From NCBI RefSeq assembly GCF_023349185.1, contig NZ_JAKIKY010000007.1, forward strand, positions 124,001 through 188,000: a DNA stretch of 64,000 nt, in the 5' to 3' direction. Source of the DNA: Shewanella aquimarina. Its GTDB lineage: Bacteria; Pseudomonadota; Gammaproteobacteria; Enterobacterales; Shewanellaceae. Position 1 is the first letter of the stretch, and every line of letters starts with the position of its first letter. Both the position numbers and the translations under genes were made by a program. Positions 1 to 7,918 of this stretch are shown piece after piece. The notes below the pieces were generated by a model. It ran no database searches. It was given only the letters and a program-made list of their open reading frames with translations, and was not told where the DNA came from.

Positions 1-605
1 ATTATGTGAACGAAAACCGTCACGACCATATCCTGACCATCGAAGACCCTATCGAATTCGTGCACCAGAACAAGCAATGTCTAATCAACCAGCGTGAAGT
101 GCACAGACACACTCACAGCTTCAACGCCGCGCTGCGTAGTGCACTGCGTGAAGACCCGGACGTGATCCTGGTGGGTGAGATGCGTGACCTCGAAACCATA
201 CGTCTGGCCATGACGGCGGCGGAAACCGGTCACCTGGTATTTGGTACCCTGCACACCACCTCGGCGGCGAAGACTATTGACCGTGTGGTCGACGTATTCC
301 CTGAGGGCGAGAAGAGTATGGTGCGAACCATGTTGTCAGAGTCGCTACAGGCGGTTATCTCCCAGACCCTTATTAAGAAGGTGGGCGGTGGCCGTGTGGC
401 GGCGCACGAGATCATGATGGGTACCCCGGCGATTCGTAACCTTATCCGTGAAGATAAGGTAGCGCAGATGTACTCGGCTATTCAGACGGGTATGGCTCAC
501 GGTATGCAGACCCTAGATCAGTGTCTGCAAAATCTGGTCAGTCGTGGCCTGATCACCCGTGAAGATGCGATGGCCAAGAGTTCTAATAAAAACGCTAGTT
601 TCTAA
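1..605 (+). CDS. pilT: Twitching motility ATPase PilT, C-terminal part (5' end outside window)
   Basis: This is the 3' portion of the type IV pilus retraction ATPase. The frame is open back to base 3, so the gene starts before the window and the GTG at 6 is not its real start. The visible part begins at the Asp-box region (HILTIEDPIEFVH), continues through the Walker B segment DVILVGEMRD and the His box GHLVFGTLHTT, and ends with the C-terminal AIRNLIRE segment that PilT needs for retraction. PilT is a cytoplasmic hexamer at the pilus base that powers pilus disassembly. The related pilU follows 12 bases after the stop, the usual pilT-pilU arrangement. Certain as PilT rather than PilB or PilU because of the near-canonical AIRNLIRE and ESLQAVISQ segments. 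Confidence 0.97.
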   Translation, partial: YVNENRHDHILTIEDPIEFVHQNKQCLINQREVHRHTHSFNAALRSALREDPDVILVGEMRDLETIRLAMTAAETGHLVFGTLHTTSAAKTIDRVVDVFPEGEKSMVRTMLSESLQAVISQTLIKKVGGGRVAAHEIMMGTPAIRNLIREDKVAQMYSAIQTGMAHGMQTLDQCLQNLVSRGLITREDAMAKSSNKNASF

Positions 606-617
606 TAAGGTTTGAGT

Positions 618-1730
618 ATGGAAGTTCGTCCATTTTTAAAGGTGATGGTAGAGCGTAAGGCGTCGGATCTCTTTATCACCGCCGGCTTTCCCCCCAGTGC
701 TAAGGTTGATGGCGAGGTGCGTCCACTTGCCGAGAACCCCTTTACCCCGGCCCAGGCGCTGGAGTTTGTCGAATCTTTGATGACTGAGGCCCAACGTAAA
801 GAGTTTCACGAGACTCGTGAATGTAACTTCGCCTACGGCGAGAAAGGCTTGGGGCGTTTTCGTGTCAGCGCCTTCTGGCAGCGCGAGTCGCCGGGCTGTG
901 TGATGCGTCGCATCGAGACCAAGATCCCGCTGGTAGAAGATTTGAAACTGCCGCCAATCCTGAAAGACCTGGTGATGAGTAAGCGTGGCCTTATTATCAT
1001 GGTGGGTGGTACGGGTACGGGTAAGTCGACCTCGTTGGCGGCCCTGGTGGGTTATCGTAACGCCAACGCCCGTGGCCATATCCTGACAATCGAAGATCCG
1101 GTGGAATTCGTGCACGACCATCGCAAGAGCATCATCACCCAGCGTGAGGTGGGTATAGATACCGAGTCTTTCGATGCCGCGCTTAAGAGCTCGCTGCGTC
1201 AGGCGCCAGACGTGATTCTCATCGGTGAGATCCGTACCCAGGAAACCATGGAATTTGCCCTGTCGTTCGCCGAAACCGGTCACCTGTGTATGGCTACCCT
1301 GCACGCCAACAACGCCAACCAGGCGCTGGACCGCATCATGCACCTGGTGCCCGAGAGTAAACATCAACAGCTGTTGTTCGACTTGTCGTTAAACCTTCGC
1401 GGCATCGTGGCGCAGCAACTGGTACCTAAGAGCGACGGTACGGGGCGCCGGGCGGCCATCGAGGTATTGATCAACACCCCAAGGGTTGCCAGCATTATCC
1501 AGAAGAACGAGCTGCACCTGCTTAAGGAAACCATGGCGAAATCCAACGAGCAGGGGATGCAGACCTTCGACCAGGCGCTGCTTAAGCTCTATGTGGAAGG
1601 TGAGATCAGCTACTCGGATGCGTTGCACCACGCCGATTCGCCAAACGATCTGCGCTTGATGATCAAGCTGCAAAGCTCAGAGTCTGCAAGCTCAGGCTTC
1701 ATGGAAGGTGTGACGCTGGATCTCGACTAG
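618..1730 (+). CDS. pilU: Type IV pilus accessory ATPase PilU
   Basis: PilT-like secretion ATPase of about 370 residues that assists PilT in pilus retraction from the cytoplasmic face. Visible motifs are an N-terminal PAS-like region, Walker A GGTGTGKST near residue 130, the Asp box ILTIEDPVEFVH, Walker B VILIGEIR near residue 198 and the His box GHLCMATLHANN. The long tail rich in Asp and Ser at the C terminus fits PilU rather than PilT. I prefer ATG 618 because AAGG at 607-610 is 7 bases upstream; the TTG at 612 would leave almost no spacing. It is cotranscribed with pilT and followed at once by an intrinsic terminator. Confidence 0.95.
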   Translation: MEVRPFLKVMVERKASDLFITAGFPPSAKVDGEVRPLAENPFTPAQALEFVESLMTEAQRKEFHETRECNFAYGEKGLGRFRVSAFWQRESPGCVMRRIETKIPLVEDLKLPPILKDLVMSKRGLIIMVGGTGTGKSTSLAALVGYRNANARGHILTIEDPVEFVHDHRKSIITQREVGIDTESFDAALKSSLRQAPDVILIGEIRTQETMEFALSFAETGHLCMATLHANNANQALDRIMHLVPESKHQQLLFDLSLNLRGIVAQQLVPKSDGTGRRAAIEVLINTPRVASIIQKNELHLLKETMAKSNEQGMQTFDQALLKLYVEGEISYSDALHHADSPNDLRLMIKLQSSESASSGFMEGVTLDLD

Positions 1731-1747
1731 CCTTTGATAGCACTTTG

Positions 1748-1779
1748 AAAAAACCGATAATCCTTTTATCGGTTTTTTT
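1748..1779 (+). terminator. Intrinsic terminator after pilU
   Basis: A perfect inverted repeat (1748-1760 and 1766-1778) ends in a run of seven T. It closes the pilT-pilU transcript. The A-rich left arm means it could also act on the opposite strand, although no minus-strand gene ends here. Confidence 0.85.
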
Positions 1780-1957
1780 ATGGGCGGGCCTTGATCTAAG
1801 CTGCTCTAATGGGCGTACAAGATGAGTGCTCAGTTGCTTTTAGAGTAAGTGAGAGAGCGCAAGTGAGATAAGAGCCAGTTCGATAAAATCAATCGAGTTG
1901 AGCGTAAGCGGACAAGTGCAAGGCAGGCGCCTGAACAGATAAAAACAAGGAATCATT

Positions 1958-2971
1958 TTGGCAAAATACTTTGGATTAAATAAACAGCAGGGCCATGGTG
2001 GTCGTGGCAAGACCACAGTACTGCTGATGAATCTGGGCACACCGGACGCGCCAACGACGGGCGCGGTGCGGCGTTATCTGGCGGAGTTTCTGTCTGACCC
2101 TCGCGTGGTGGAGATCCCTAAGTTGGTGTGGATGCTGATACTGCACGGCATCATACTCAGAGTCCGCCCGGCCAAGTCGGCGACCCTGTATCAGTCTATC
2201 TGGACCGAGCTGGGCTCACCCCTGATGGCCATCACTAAGGCCCAGCGCGACAAGCTGCAGCAAAGCCTGAGTGATGCGGGCATGGCGGTCAATGTGGATT
2301 TTTGCATGCGTTACGGTCAGCCGAGCGTCAAGGAGACGCTGAAAAAGCTGCATGCAGAGGGCAGCGACAAGCTTATTGTCTTGCCCCTTTATCCTCAGTA
2401 CGCCGCGCCTACCACGGCCTCGGCATTCGATGCTATTGCTAAAGAGCTGATGTCCTGGCGCTACCTGCCGTCGCTGCACTTTATCAACAGCTATCATGAC
2501 CATCCCGATTATATCGCGGCCTTGGCCGAATCTATCGCCGAGGATTTTGCAAAGCATGGCAAGCCTAAGAAGTTAGTGCTCTCTTACCATGGCATGCCCG
2601 AGCGTAACCTGCACCTTGGCGACCCCTACTACTGCCTTTGTCAGAAGACCACCCGTCTGGTGGTAGAGCGTCTGGAACTCAGTGAGAATGACTATATCAC
2701 CACCTTCCAGTCGCGCTTCGGCAAGGCCAAGTGGCTCGGCCCCTACACGGATGCCACCCTCGAAGCCCTTGGGAAAGAGGGCGTGGATGATGTCGCCATC
2801 GTCTGCCCGGCCTTTAGCGCCGATTGTCTTGAGACACTCGAGGAGATAGAACACGAGAACCGGGATGTGTTCACCCAGGCCGGTGGCAAGAAGTATCGTT
2901 ATATTGCCTGCCTCAATGACAGGGATGATCATATCGAGATGATGGCGAATTTGGTGAAGCCTTATCTTTAG
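1958..2971 (+). CDS. hemH: Ferrochelatase
   Basis: Inserts ferrous iron into protoporphyrin IX, the last step of protoheme synthesis, at the inner face of the cytoplasmic membrane. The protein is 337 residues, slightly longer than E. coli HemH (320). It shows the ferrochelatase signature LSYHGMPERNLHLGDPY near residue 208 with the metal-binding His, the N-terminal LLMNLGTPDAP motif, and the C-terminal FSADCLETLEEI segment with the conserved Glu. The start is a TTG at 1958 preceded by AACAAGGA about 7 bases upstream; no ATG is available before the conserved LLMNLGTP motif. Monocistronic by context: a terminator lies upstream and the IS remnant region downstream. Confidence 0.96.
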   Translation: MAKYFGLNKQQGHGGRGKTTVLLMNLGTPDAPTTGAVRRYLAEFLSDPRVVEIPKLVWMLILHGIILRVRPAKSATLYQSIWTELGSPLMAITKAQRDKLQQSLSDAGMAVNVDFCMRYGQPSVKETLKKLHAEGSDKLIVLPLYPQYAAPTTASAFDAIAKELMSWRYLPSLHFINSYHDHPDYIAALAESIAEDFAKHGKPKKLVLSYHGMPERNLHLGDPYYCLCQKTTRLVVERLELSENDYITTFQSRFGKAKWLGPYTDATLEALGKEGVDDVAIVCPAFSADCLETLEEIEHENRDVFTQAGGKKYRYIACLNDRDDHIEMMANLVKPYL

Positions 2972-3387
2972 CTGAGTTAGGTTAAAGGGGGGATTCTTGG
3001 TTGCCTCAAGGGGGGCATTAGTTTGCTTGATTAGCATTTGGCGACATGCTCACTTATTAAATGAGTTGAAGGTTGTACTTTCACTTCTATCAATTGCCTG
3101 CGGCAGGCTTATGTGTAAGCACTCTTTTGGCACGCCGCAAGCACGTATATGGACACCTCGGATAGATCAAACATTTTGTGAGTAACAGAAAGTAATACTG
3201 CGTACGTATATCCGACCTGTTTGTGAGCATCATTGTGCTCTGGCCTTAATGAGAACCGCGCCTTCGCTGCTTATCGTCCGTTCGGTGTTACAACACCTTG
3301 TGCTCTCTCAGCATTTACGAAGGCCGGTATTACCTGTTACTTCATTAATAGTGTTCGGTTTTTAGGGTATGTAATTGTTCTTGTTGT
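2972..3387 (-). other. Gene-free region: presumed 3' non-coding part of an IS110/IS1111-type element
   Basis: This stretch lies immediately downstream (on the minus strand) of a transposase remnant. I see no convincing gene. It holds a nested fold: GCCTTCG at 3260-3266 pairs with CGAAGGC at 3318-3324, and between them GGTGTT/AACACC (3284-3297) forms a perfect small hairpin. A second palindrome, GCCTGC/GGCAGGC, lies near 3100. In the IS1111 subgroup of IS110 elements the non-coding bridge RNA is encoded downstream of the recombinase, so this could be a remnant of that part. The outer boundary of the element is not determined. Confidence 0.4.
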
Positions 3388-3638
3388 TTAGCCAGGTCTG
3401 TACTCCGTTTTGTAGTAAAGCATTGCCCAAATGATTCTGGCGAGTTTGTTGGCCACAGCTATCGCCGCTTTCTGTTTGCCTCTTCGTTCGATGACCTTTC
3501 TTGCCCAGACTGATAACCTGTCGTCGTTATTATTGGCGTAGCGTATGACAGACCAAGCACCTTGAATCAGCTGTCGTCTTAGATAGCTGTTTCCCCGCTT
3601 GGTGATAGCTCCTAATTTCTGTTTTCCACCACTTGAGA
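3388..3638 (-). pseudogene. IS110-family transposase, C-terminal remnant
   Basis: Translating the minus strand from 3638 to the stop at 3388-3390 gives about 82 residues that match the Transposase_20 (IS116/IS110/IS902) C-terminal domain. The read-out includes SSGGKQKLGAITKRGNSYLR, then QLIQGAWSVIRYANN, then KAAIAVANKLARIIWAMLY. No start codon is present. The frame loses resemblance upstream of 3638, so the DEDD RuvC-like half and most of the protein are missing. It is therefore a dead fragment. The break near 3640 adjoins an AT-rich two-gene insert, which suggests that the element was cut when that DNA arrived or was rearranged. Confidence 0.85.
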
Positions 3639-3717
3639 TAATGATAAGTCTGGGTTATACGCTGTGAAGTTCCTTCTCGGCTGGGGTTGCTGGACAGGGG
3701 GATAGAGTCTACTTATA

Positions 3718-3969
3718 ATGCCTAATATATACGTCAAGGGACGTGAGGATGTGTTTATAATGCTGAACTCCATATTTACATTTGTAACTTTTGGTATTGT
3801 CGGCTCCAAAGAAGATAGAGAGCTTTCGAACAGGATCAAGAATTCCTATACTTCTTTGGATGTAATCGGTCGTGGTACAGTTGTTGTAAGTGCCAAAGAA
3901 GTACATCAAGACTTGGTTGCCTCTGGGGTGTATGACAAAGCTGATAGACTTGTGAGACAACGAGGATAA
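3718..3969 (+). CDS. Small protein of unknown function, first gene of AT-rich pair
   Basis: I do not recognise this protein (83 residues from ATG 3718). The real start may be GTG 3751, which has GTGAGG about 5 bases upstream, or ATG 3760, giving about 70 residues. The N terminus from residue 15 is hydrophobic (LNSIFTFVTFGIVG) and is followed by a charged region SKEDRELSNRIKN and a soluble C-terminal half. It could be a small membrane-anchored or soluble partner of the next gene, with which it shares the overlapping stop/start TAATG at 3967-3971, implying translational coupling. Base composition is AT-rich compared with neighbouring housekeeping genes, consistent with acquisition by transfer. 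Confidence 0.6.
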   Translation: MPNIYVKGREDVFIMLNSIFTFVTFGIVGSKEDRELSNRIKNSYTSLDVIGRGTVVVSAKEVHQDLVASGVYDKADRLVRQRG

Positions 3970-4736
3970 TGCTTCTTCTTCTTGTACTACCTGTTCTTGT
4001 AAGCGGATTTCTATTATTTCACTTTCATCCTTACTACAAATACAAACTTCATAGATATGAAGGGCAATACCTTTATTTGAGGAGTGCTCAGTTTGGGTTA
4101 TATTGCTTTCTCATTTCAATATTTATTGATTCATATGCATACTCAAATCTTCCAGCTAGTGTAACAGTTTGTAGCTTTGTATTTGAGATTGATTTGCATA
4201 AGTTTGTAAATGGAATCCTCTCTAGTTACGAAGTTCTTAATAGTACCGAAGTACCGAAATTAGCATGGATACTGGTAGTTATAATTACATCTCTTGTTGT
4301 TCCACTTCTTTGGAGCGGCCTTTCTTTTCTAAAGTACTTTATTCGTTACTGGACTCTATCGACAAGACAGCCTTTGATTGCCAAAGTACTCTCTGACAGC
4401 CCTTTGGACGCCTTTTTATTCGAAGCTATGCTCAAAAAAGGAGAGCACCTAGTGATGCTTTCTCTATCAGATAGAAAAGTATATGTTGGTAAAATTCTCA
4501 GCATGGGAGAACCAAATGAATCTGAAGGCCCTGACCAAGAAGTGCTTTTAAAACCCGTTATGAGTGGGTATAGAAAAACTGAAGATTTAACTGTTGAATT
4601 TACAACCTCTTACAATGGACTTGATGAAGACACATTTATCACTATACGACAAGATCTGATTGTGTCTGCTTGTGAGTTTAAATTTGACACTTACGAAAAC
4701 TTAAATCCCAAAAAAGAGCCGTGGTCACCAGTTTGA
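3969..4736 (+). CDS. Membrane protein of unknown function with cytosolic C-terminal domain
   Basis: Unrecognised protein of 255 residues. Three hydrophobic segments are visible: residues 1-19, about 44-60 (FGLYCFLISIFID) and about 97-125 (LAWILVVIITSLVVPLLW). A conspicuous charged motif KLHRYEGQYLYL follows the first segment. The C-terminal 110 residues are soluble and beta-rich; KGEHLVMLSLSDRKVYVGKI looks like an SH3- or LSm-like small barrel, which is inference from pattern only. Translationally coupled to the preceding gene. DNA is strikingly AT-rich: bases 4021-4080 hold 18 G+C out of 60, against 38 of 60 at 5401-5460 in ruvX. It sits between an IS remnant and a palindromic repeat, so recent transfer is likely. 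A defence or stress role is possible but unproven. Confidence 0.75.
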   Translation: MLLLLVLPVLVSGFLLFHFHPYYKYKLHRYEGQYLYLRSAQFGLYCFLISIFIDSYAYSNLPASVTVCSFVFEIDLHKFVNGILSSYEVLNSTEVPKLAWILVVIITSLVVPLLWSGLSFLKYFIRYWTLSTRQPLIAKVLSDSPLDAFLFEAMLKKGEHLVMLSLSDRKVYVGKILSMGEPNESEGPDQEVLLKPVMSGYRKTEDLTVEFTTSYNGLDEDTFITIRQDLIVSACEFKFDTYENLNPKKEPWSPV

Positions 4737-5246
4737 GAGGAAACAACGGAAGCTAGCAAACAAATTCAATACGTTCACTTCGTTCACCGTACAAGCTAAC
4801 GCCTGCCTTTTATTTTGGCGTAAAGCATACAAAAATTAATCAGAATCAGATGGATAGCGTTAAAAATCTAATTTGTTTGTCTCCTGAGTGTTCCCATACC
4901 GCCCAATCGAAGAGATGGATAACTGGGTGTAGATACGCCGGGAGCTTCCGAAACAGGGATGTTTCGGCAGAGCCTAAAGGGATTTATTTACGGCGTCTCA
5001 CAGGCGTATCTGCACAAAAAGCCTGCTGCCAAGCAATTCAAAATAATGACGGTCAACGCTAGAGTTAGCTTTACTACAGGACAGACCAAGCTAGATGCTA
5101 GGTTTAGAAACCTCCGCCACCATTATTCCACTTACTGTAAGTCATTCAAGAACAACAGCGAATAGCGCTAGTTGGGTAAATGCTAACTACCCTATGGGAA
5201 TAGGTTAAAAAGGGAAAGTCTAACTTTAGGCAATAAAAGTCGGGCA
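4737..5246. other. Gene-free accessory spacer with one palindromic repeat
   Basis: No credible gene is visible; short open frames here lack ribosome sites and run through the palindromic repeat at 4927-5015. The segment just after the AT-rich gene (4757-4830) contains short direct and inverted motifs such as GTTCACTTCGTTCAC but no clear terminator. The 3' part near 5060-5240 shows nothing I can name. Confidence 0.5.
4927..5015. repeat. Palindromic intergenic repeat with CAGGGATG core
   Basis: An 89-base unit folds as nested hairpins. The outer arms at 4927-4939 and 5003-5015 pair at 12 of 13 positions, and the inner arms CCGAAAC (4948-4954) and GTTTCGG (4961-4967) pair perfectly around the loop AGGGAT. 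ACGCCG (4935-4940) can also pair with CGGCGT (4991-4996). From memory, such CAGGGATG hairpins recur between genes in Shewanella and related marine genera; only one copy is seen here, so repetitiveness is not proven by this window. Confidence 0.6.
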
Positions 5247-5274
5247 ATAAAAAGCGGCCTTGTTTGGCCGCCTT
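5247..5274 (-). terminator. Intrinsic terminator of the yciH-yqgE-ruvX group
   Basis: On the minus strand AAGGCGGCC and GGCCGCTT (arms 5266-5274 and 5252-5259) form a GC-rich stem followed by TTTTTATT. It lies 15 bases beyond the ruvX stop. Confidence 0.85.
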
Positions 5275-5288
5275 CGAACGTTCAAATT

Positions 5289-5708
5289 TTAGTAGAGATT
5301 CTCGAAATAACTCTCGATGATGAGTACCGCCGACATGGAGTCGACCTGACCCTTGGACAGGGCCTTGTAGCCGCCCATCTCGAACAGTCTGGCCTTGGCG
5401 TCGGCTGTGGTGAGGCGTTCATCCTGGGTGGCTGTCTTGACGCCGAAGCGGCCGCTGATGCGGTTGGCAAACTTGCGCGCTCTCTGGGTCATCTCTTGCT
5501 CTGTACCATCCATGTTGAGGGGCAGGCCGACGACGATAAGGTCGGGTTTCCACTCCTTGATGAGCGCCTCTATCTCTTCCCATCTGGGGATGCCGTCGTT
5601 GGCCTTGAGGGAGGCGAGGGGGGTGGCGCTGCCTGTGATCTGCTGGCCGATGGCGACGCCTATGCTCTTGGTGCCGAAGTCGAAGCCCAAGACACTTGCT
5701 GAACTCAT
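5289..5708 (-). CDS. ruvX: Putative pre-16S rRNA nuclease YqgF/RuvX
   Basis: Protein of 139 residues, the usual family size (E. coli 138). RNase H-like fold nuclease implicated in maturing the 5' end of 16S rRNA and annotated as a Holliday-junction resolvase homologue. Visible landmarks are the N-terminal strand [14 protein letters not shown] with the catalytic Asp, the central [12 protein letters not shown] motif, and the C-terminal [13 protein letters not shown] with the second acidic site; DERLTT is also conserved. It follows yqgE by 21 bases on the same strand, the conserved yqgE-yqgF pairing of gammaproteobacteria, and ends at a strong terminator. Confidence 0.95.
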   Translation of the reverse strand: MSSASVLGFDFGTKSIGVAIGQQITGSATPLASLKANDGIPRWEEIEALIKEWKPDLIVVGLPLNMDGTEQEMTQRARKFANRISGRFGVKTATQDERLTTADAKARLFEMGGYKALSKGQVDSMSAVLIIESYFENLY

Positions 5709-5729
5709 AGTGAATTTTATCCTTTACTG

Positions 5730-6287
5730 TTAGGCGTGACCGGCCTGGGAGGAGAGCTGCCAGATATCGAAGCCCAATGATTCTGTGGCCTTCTGCCAGC
5801 GCTGCTCATGAGCTGTGTTGAACATCAGATCCATATTGACGGGGATGGAGAGCCAGGTGTTGTCGGCCAGCTCCTGTTCCAGCTGGTGGCGTCCCCAGCC
5901 TGCATAGCCGAGGGCGACGATAAACTGTTCGGGCGCCTCTTTGCCGCCCAGGGAGGTGAGTACGTCGCGGGAGGTGGTGAGCATGAGATCATCACTGATC
6001 TGCTGGCTGTTGCTCCACTGTGACTGCGGCGTATGCAGCACGAAGCCTTTCTCTTGCCCAACCGGGCCCCCCACCAGAACCTTGCTGTTGATGCTCTCTA
6101 TGGTATGAAAATCATCCAGCTCCATCTGTCTGAGCAGCTCATTGACATCGACCCCTATGGGGCGGTTGATCATCAGCCCCATGGCACCTTGTTCGTTGTG
6201 CTCGCACAGGTAGATCACGCTGCGCTCGAAGAAGGTATCCTTGAGCGAGGGCATGGCAATGAGTAAATGATTTTGCAAACTTTCCAT
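5730..6287 (-). CDS. yqgE: YqgE/AlgH family protein (UPF0301)
   Basis: Protein of 185 residues (E. coli YqgE 187). The N terminus [28 protein letters not shown] and the motif [12 protein letters not shown] are diagnostic of the UPF0301/AlgH family; [17 protein letters not shown] near the C terminus is also conserved. The structural fold is known but the biochemical role is not settled; in Pseudomonas the homologue was linked to alginate regulation. It lies between yciH (16 bases upstream) and ruvX (21 bases downstream) and is probably cotranscribed with them. Confidence 0.95.
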   Translation of the reverse strand: MESLQNHLLIAMPSLKDTFFERSVIYLCEHNEQGAMGLMINRPIGVDVNELLRQMELDDFHTIESINSKVLVGGPVGQEKGFVLHTPQSQWSNSQQISDDLMLTTSRDVLTSLGGKEAPEQFIVALGYAGWGRHQLEQELADNTWLSIPVNMDLMFNTAHEQRWQKATESLGFDIWQLSSQAGHA

Positions 6288-6303
6288 CTAGCACTCCAAT
6301 GGG

Positions 6304-6636
6304 TTAACCACCCGCCAGTTTCACCTGATAATTAAGCTTTTCCAACAGGGTTTTCAGTTGTTCACGGTTGTCGGTTTGGATCTCTATGTTGAACTCTTTT
6401 ACCGTACCGCCGCAACCGCACTGTTTCTTGAGTTTCTGCGCCAAAGCTTTGAGTGCTTTCTCGTCCAGGCCCAGGCCCTTGATCACCGAGACGCCTTTGC
6501 CTTTACGGCCCTTGCTGTCTTTATGAATGCGTACTATGCCATCGCCTTCCGGGATAGCCTTGGTTTCCTTGGGTTGGTCTATTTTGCCGCCATCAGTGCT
6601 GTACACCAGGGCAATATTGGGATCGATTCTCATCAT
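6304..6636 (-). CDS. yciH: SUI1/YciH-type translation initiation factor homologue
   Basis: Protein of 110 residues (E. coli YciH 108) with the SUI1/eIF1 fold. Residues 34-85 contain the typical VRIHKDSKGRKGKGVSVIKG and CGCGGTVK motifs, followed by the IEIQTDNREQLKTLLEKLNY helix. In bacteria YciH binds the small ribosomal subunit and has been associated with start-site fidelity or translation repression under stress. The two consecutive ATG codons at the 5' end allow a start at 6636 or 6633. First gene of the yciH-yqgE-ruvX run. Confidence 0.93.
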   Translation of the reverse strand: MMRIDPNIALVYSTDGGKIDQPKETKAIPEGDGIVRIHKDSKGRKGKGVSVIKGLGLDEKALKALAQKLKKQCGCGGTVKEFNIEIQTDNREQLKTLLEKLNYQVKLAGG

Positions 6637-6712
6637 CTGTCACACACTTAACTAAGATACCCTGAGTCTATCAAATTGAAACTCCCTTGTGGGAGGAGTA
6701 ATCCCTAGATAC

Positions 6713-6738
6713 AAAAAAAAGACCACCCTAGGGTGGTC
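6713..6738 (-). terminator. Intrinsic terminator of the Fur-boxed membrane gene
   Basis: GACCACC (6721-6727) and GGTGGTC (6732-6738) form the stem; on the minus strand the stem is followed by eight T. It closes the gene at 6850-7164. Confidence 0.85.
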
Positions 6739-6849
6739 ATGGATAAGCAACGATACCAAATGCAGGGAGGTATCAATGTTTTAATATCCCAAGGCGCCAG
6801 GCGAGCTGGCGCAATCAGTGAGCAAAACTCTTTAAGCGAAACCTAGAGG

Positions 6850-7164
6850 CTAGAGATACTGCAGCGCCAACATCAGCAGTGACAGGCCTGTGTAGGCGGC
6901 GCAGGGAAGGATGAAACGATGAAAGCGGCTGATGGCCACGCTACAGGCGGTGAGGGCGAAGCCGATGGCGATGCTGGCGTGACTCGAGCTATAACCCTTT
7001 GCCAGGGCGATCATCATGACAAGCAGTGCCAGCATAGGCAGGGTAAAGAGCACCCACTGGGAGGCCTTGATCTTAGTGCTGTCCGCCATGGGCGTGGCCA
7101 GGGATTTAGGGGCAAACATAAACACTGCGCTGGCGATAACAAATGCTGTGATAAACCAAGTCAT
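6850..7164 (-). CDS. Small integral membrane protein of unknown function, probably Fur-regulated
   Basis: Protein of 104 residues with four hydrophobic segments: about 1-18, 35-54 (SQWVLFTLPMLALLVMMIALA), 60-77 (ASIAIGFALTACSVAI) and 84-104. I do not recognise a named family with certainty. A near-perfect Fur box lies 25 bases upstream of the start codon, so expression is expected to rise when iron is short. It may help iron or siderophore handling in the inner membrane, or replace an iron-dependent function; that is inference. It is the only gene on its transcript, with its own terminator 112 bases downstream. Confidence 0.75.
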   Translation of the reverse strand: MTWFITAFVIASAVFMFAPKSLATPMADSTKIKASQWVLFTLPMLALLVMMIALAKGYSSSHASIAIGFALTACSVAISRFHRFILPCAAYTGLSLLMLALQYL

Positions 7165-7188
7165 GATACGAATCTCAATTAACCTTAA

Positions 7189-7207
7189 TTGATAATCATT
7201 ATCATTT
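7189..7207 (-). promoter_or_regulatory. Fur box
   Basis: TTGATAATCATTATCATTT matches the 19-bp Fur consensus closely, with the hexamer series GATAAT-CATTAT-CATT. It lies 25 bases before the start of the small membrane protein at 7164 and 131 bases before the DUF4136 gene on the other strand, so the minus-strand gene is the likely target. Confidence 0.85.
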
Positions 7208-7337
7208 AGGTTTTTACTGAAGTCAAGCTGAATGAAACGCCATTTACAATAAAGAAGAGTTGTAGAACAGAGGTTTGCTAGGTAAGCTTTAGGATAAATT
7301 CCTGTTTAAGCCATGTCTGAAACATGCTGGAGAGTCT

Positions 7338-7901
7338 ATGAAAAAGGTGATTATCTTGGCCGCTGCACTTGCCCTTTCGGCCTGTAGCACACTGAAAACC
7401 AGCTCCGATTATGATCCTAAGGTCAACTTCGATGAGGTGAAGACCTATGCCTGGGTGGTTAAGAAGACAGAGGATACTACCTATAACTTAGACGGCTTGA
7501 TGGATCAGCGTGTTCGCGAGGCGGTAGACCGTGAACTGCAGATGAAGGGAATCAGTAAAGTCGAGGCAGACAGTGCCGACGTGCTGGTGAACTACTTCAC
7601 TAAGGTCGACAAGAAGATCAATGTCGATACCTTTAATACCAACTTTGGTTATGACCCCTACTACTATCGTCCAGGCTGGGGCTGGAGCGGCAGTGTGCAT
7701 ACTCAAACCACGGTGCGCGAGTATGAGGTGGGAACCTTAGTGCTGGATATGATCAACAGAGAGACGGGTAACCTCATCTGGCGCGGCTCGGTTGCCGATA
7801 CCATCCGAGATAAGAGTACGCCAGAGGAGCGCGTCGAGGTGGTTAATAAGGCGGTAGCGGCCATGATGCTTAACTACCCACCACAGCAAGCGGCGAAATA
7901 G
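7338..7901 (+). CDS. DUF4136 family lipoprotein
   Basis: Protein of 187 residues with a signal peptide and lipobox LSAC, Cys16 being the acylation site. The body carries the DUF4136 pattern: DPKVNFDEVKTYAWV near the N terminus, then VREAVDRELQMKGI, ADVLVNYF, a Tyr/Gly/Trp-rich middle (YDPYYYRPGWGW) and LVLDMINRETGNLIWRGS near the C terminus. Such proteins are small envelope lipoproteins of unknown role. Start ATG 7338 has GGAGAG upstream. A terminator follows directly. Probably monocistronic. Confidence 0.9.
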   Translation: MKKVIILAAALALSACSTLKTSSDYDPKVNFDEVKTYAWVVKKTEDTTYNLDGLMDQRVREAVDRELQMKGISKVEADSADVLVNYFTKVDKKINVDTFNTNFGYDPYYYRPGWGWSGSVHTQTTVREYEVGTLVLDMINRETGNLIWRGSVADTIRDKSTPEERVEVVNKAVAAMMLNYPPQQAAK

Positions 7902-7918
7902 CCTTTTAGTTTGTTAGT

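Noticed and set aside
636..1367. Long minus-strand open frame inside pilU
   Set aside because: It lies wholly within a well-conserved gene, has His/Gln/Arg-rich shadow composition and no ribosome site.
4740..4840. Possible integron attC site after the AT-rich pair (AAACAAATTC...GCTAACGCC)
   Set aside because: The required paired R/L boxes (RYYYAAC and GTTRRRY at matching ends) could not be aligned, and no integrase or cassette array is visible.
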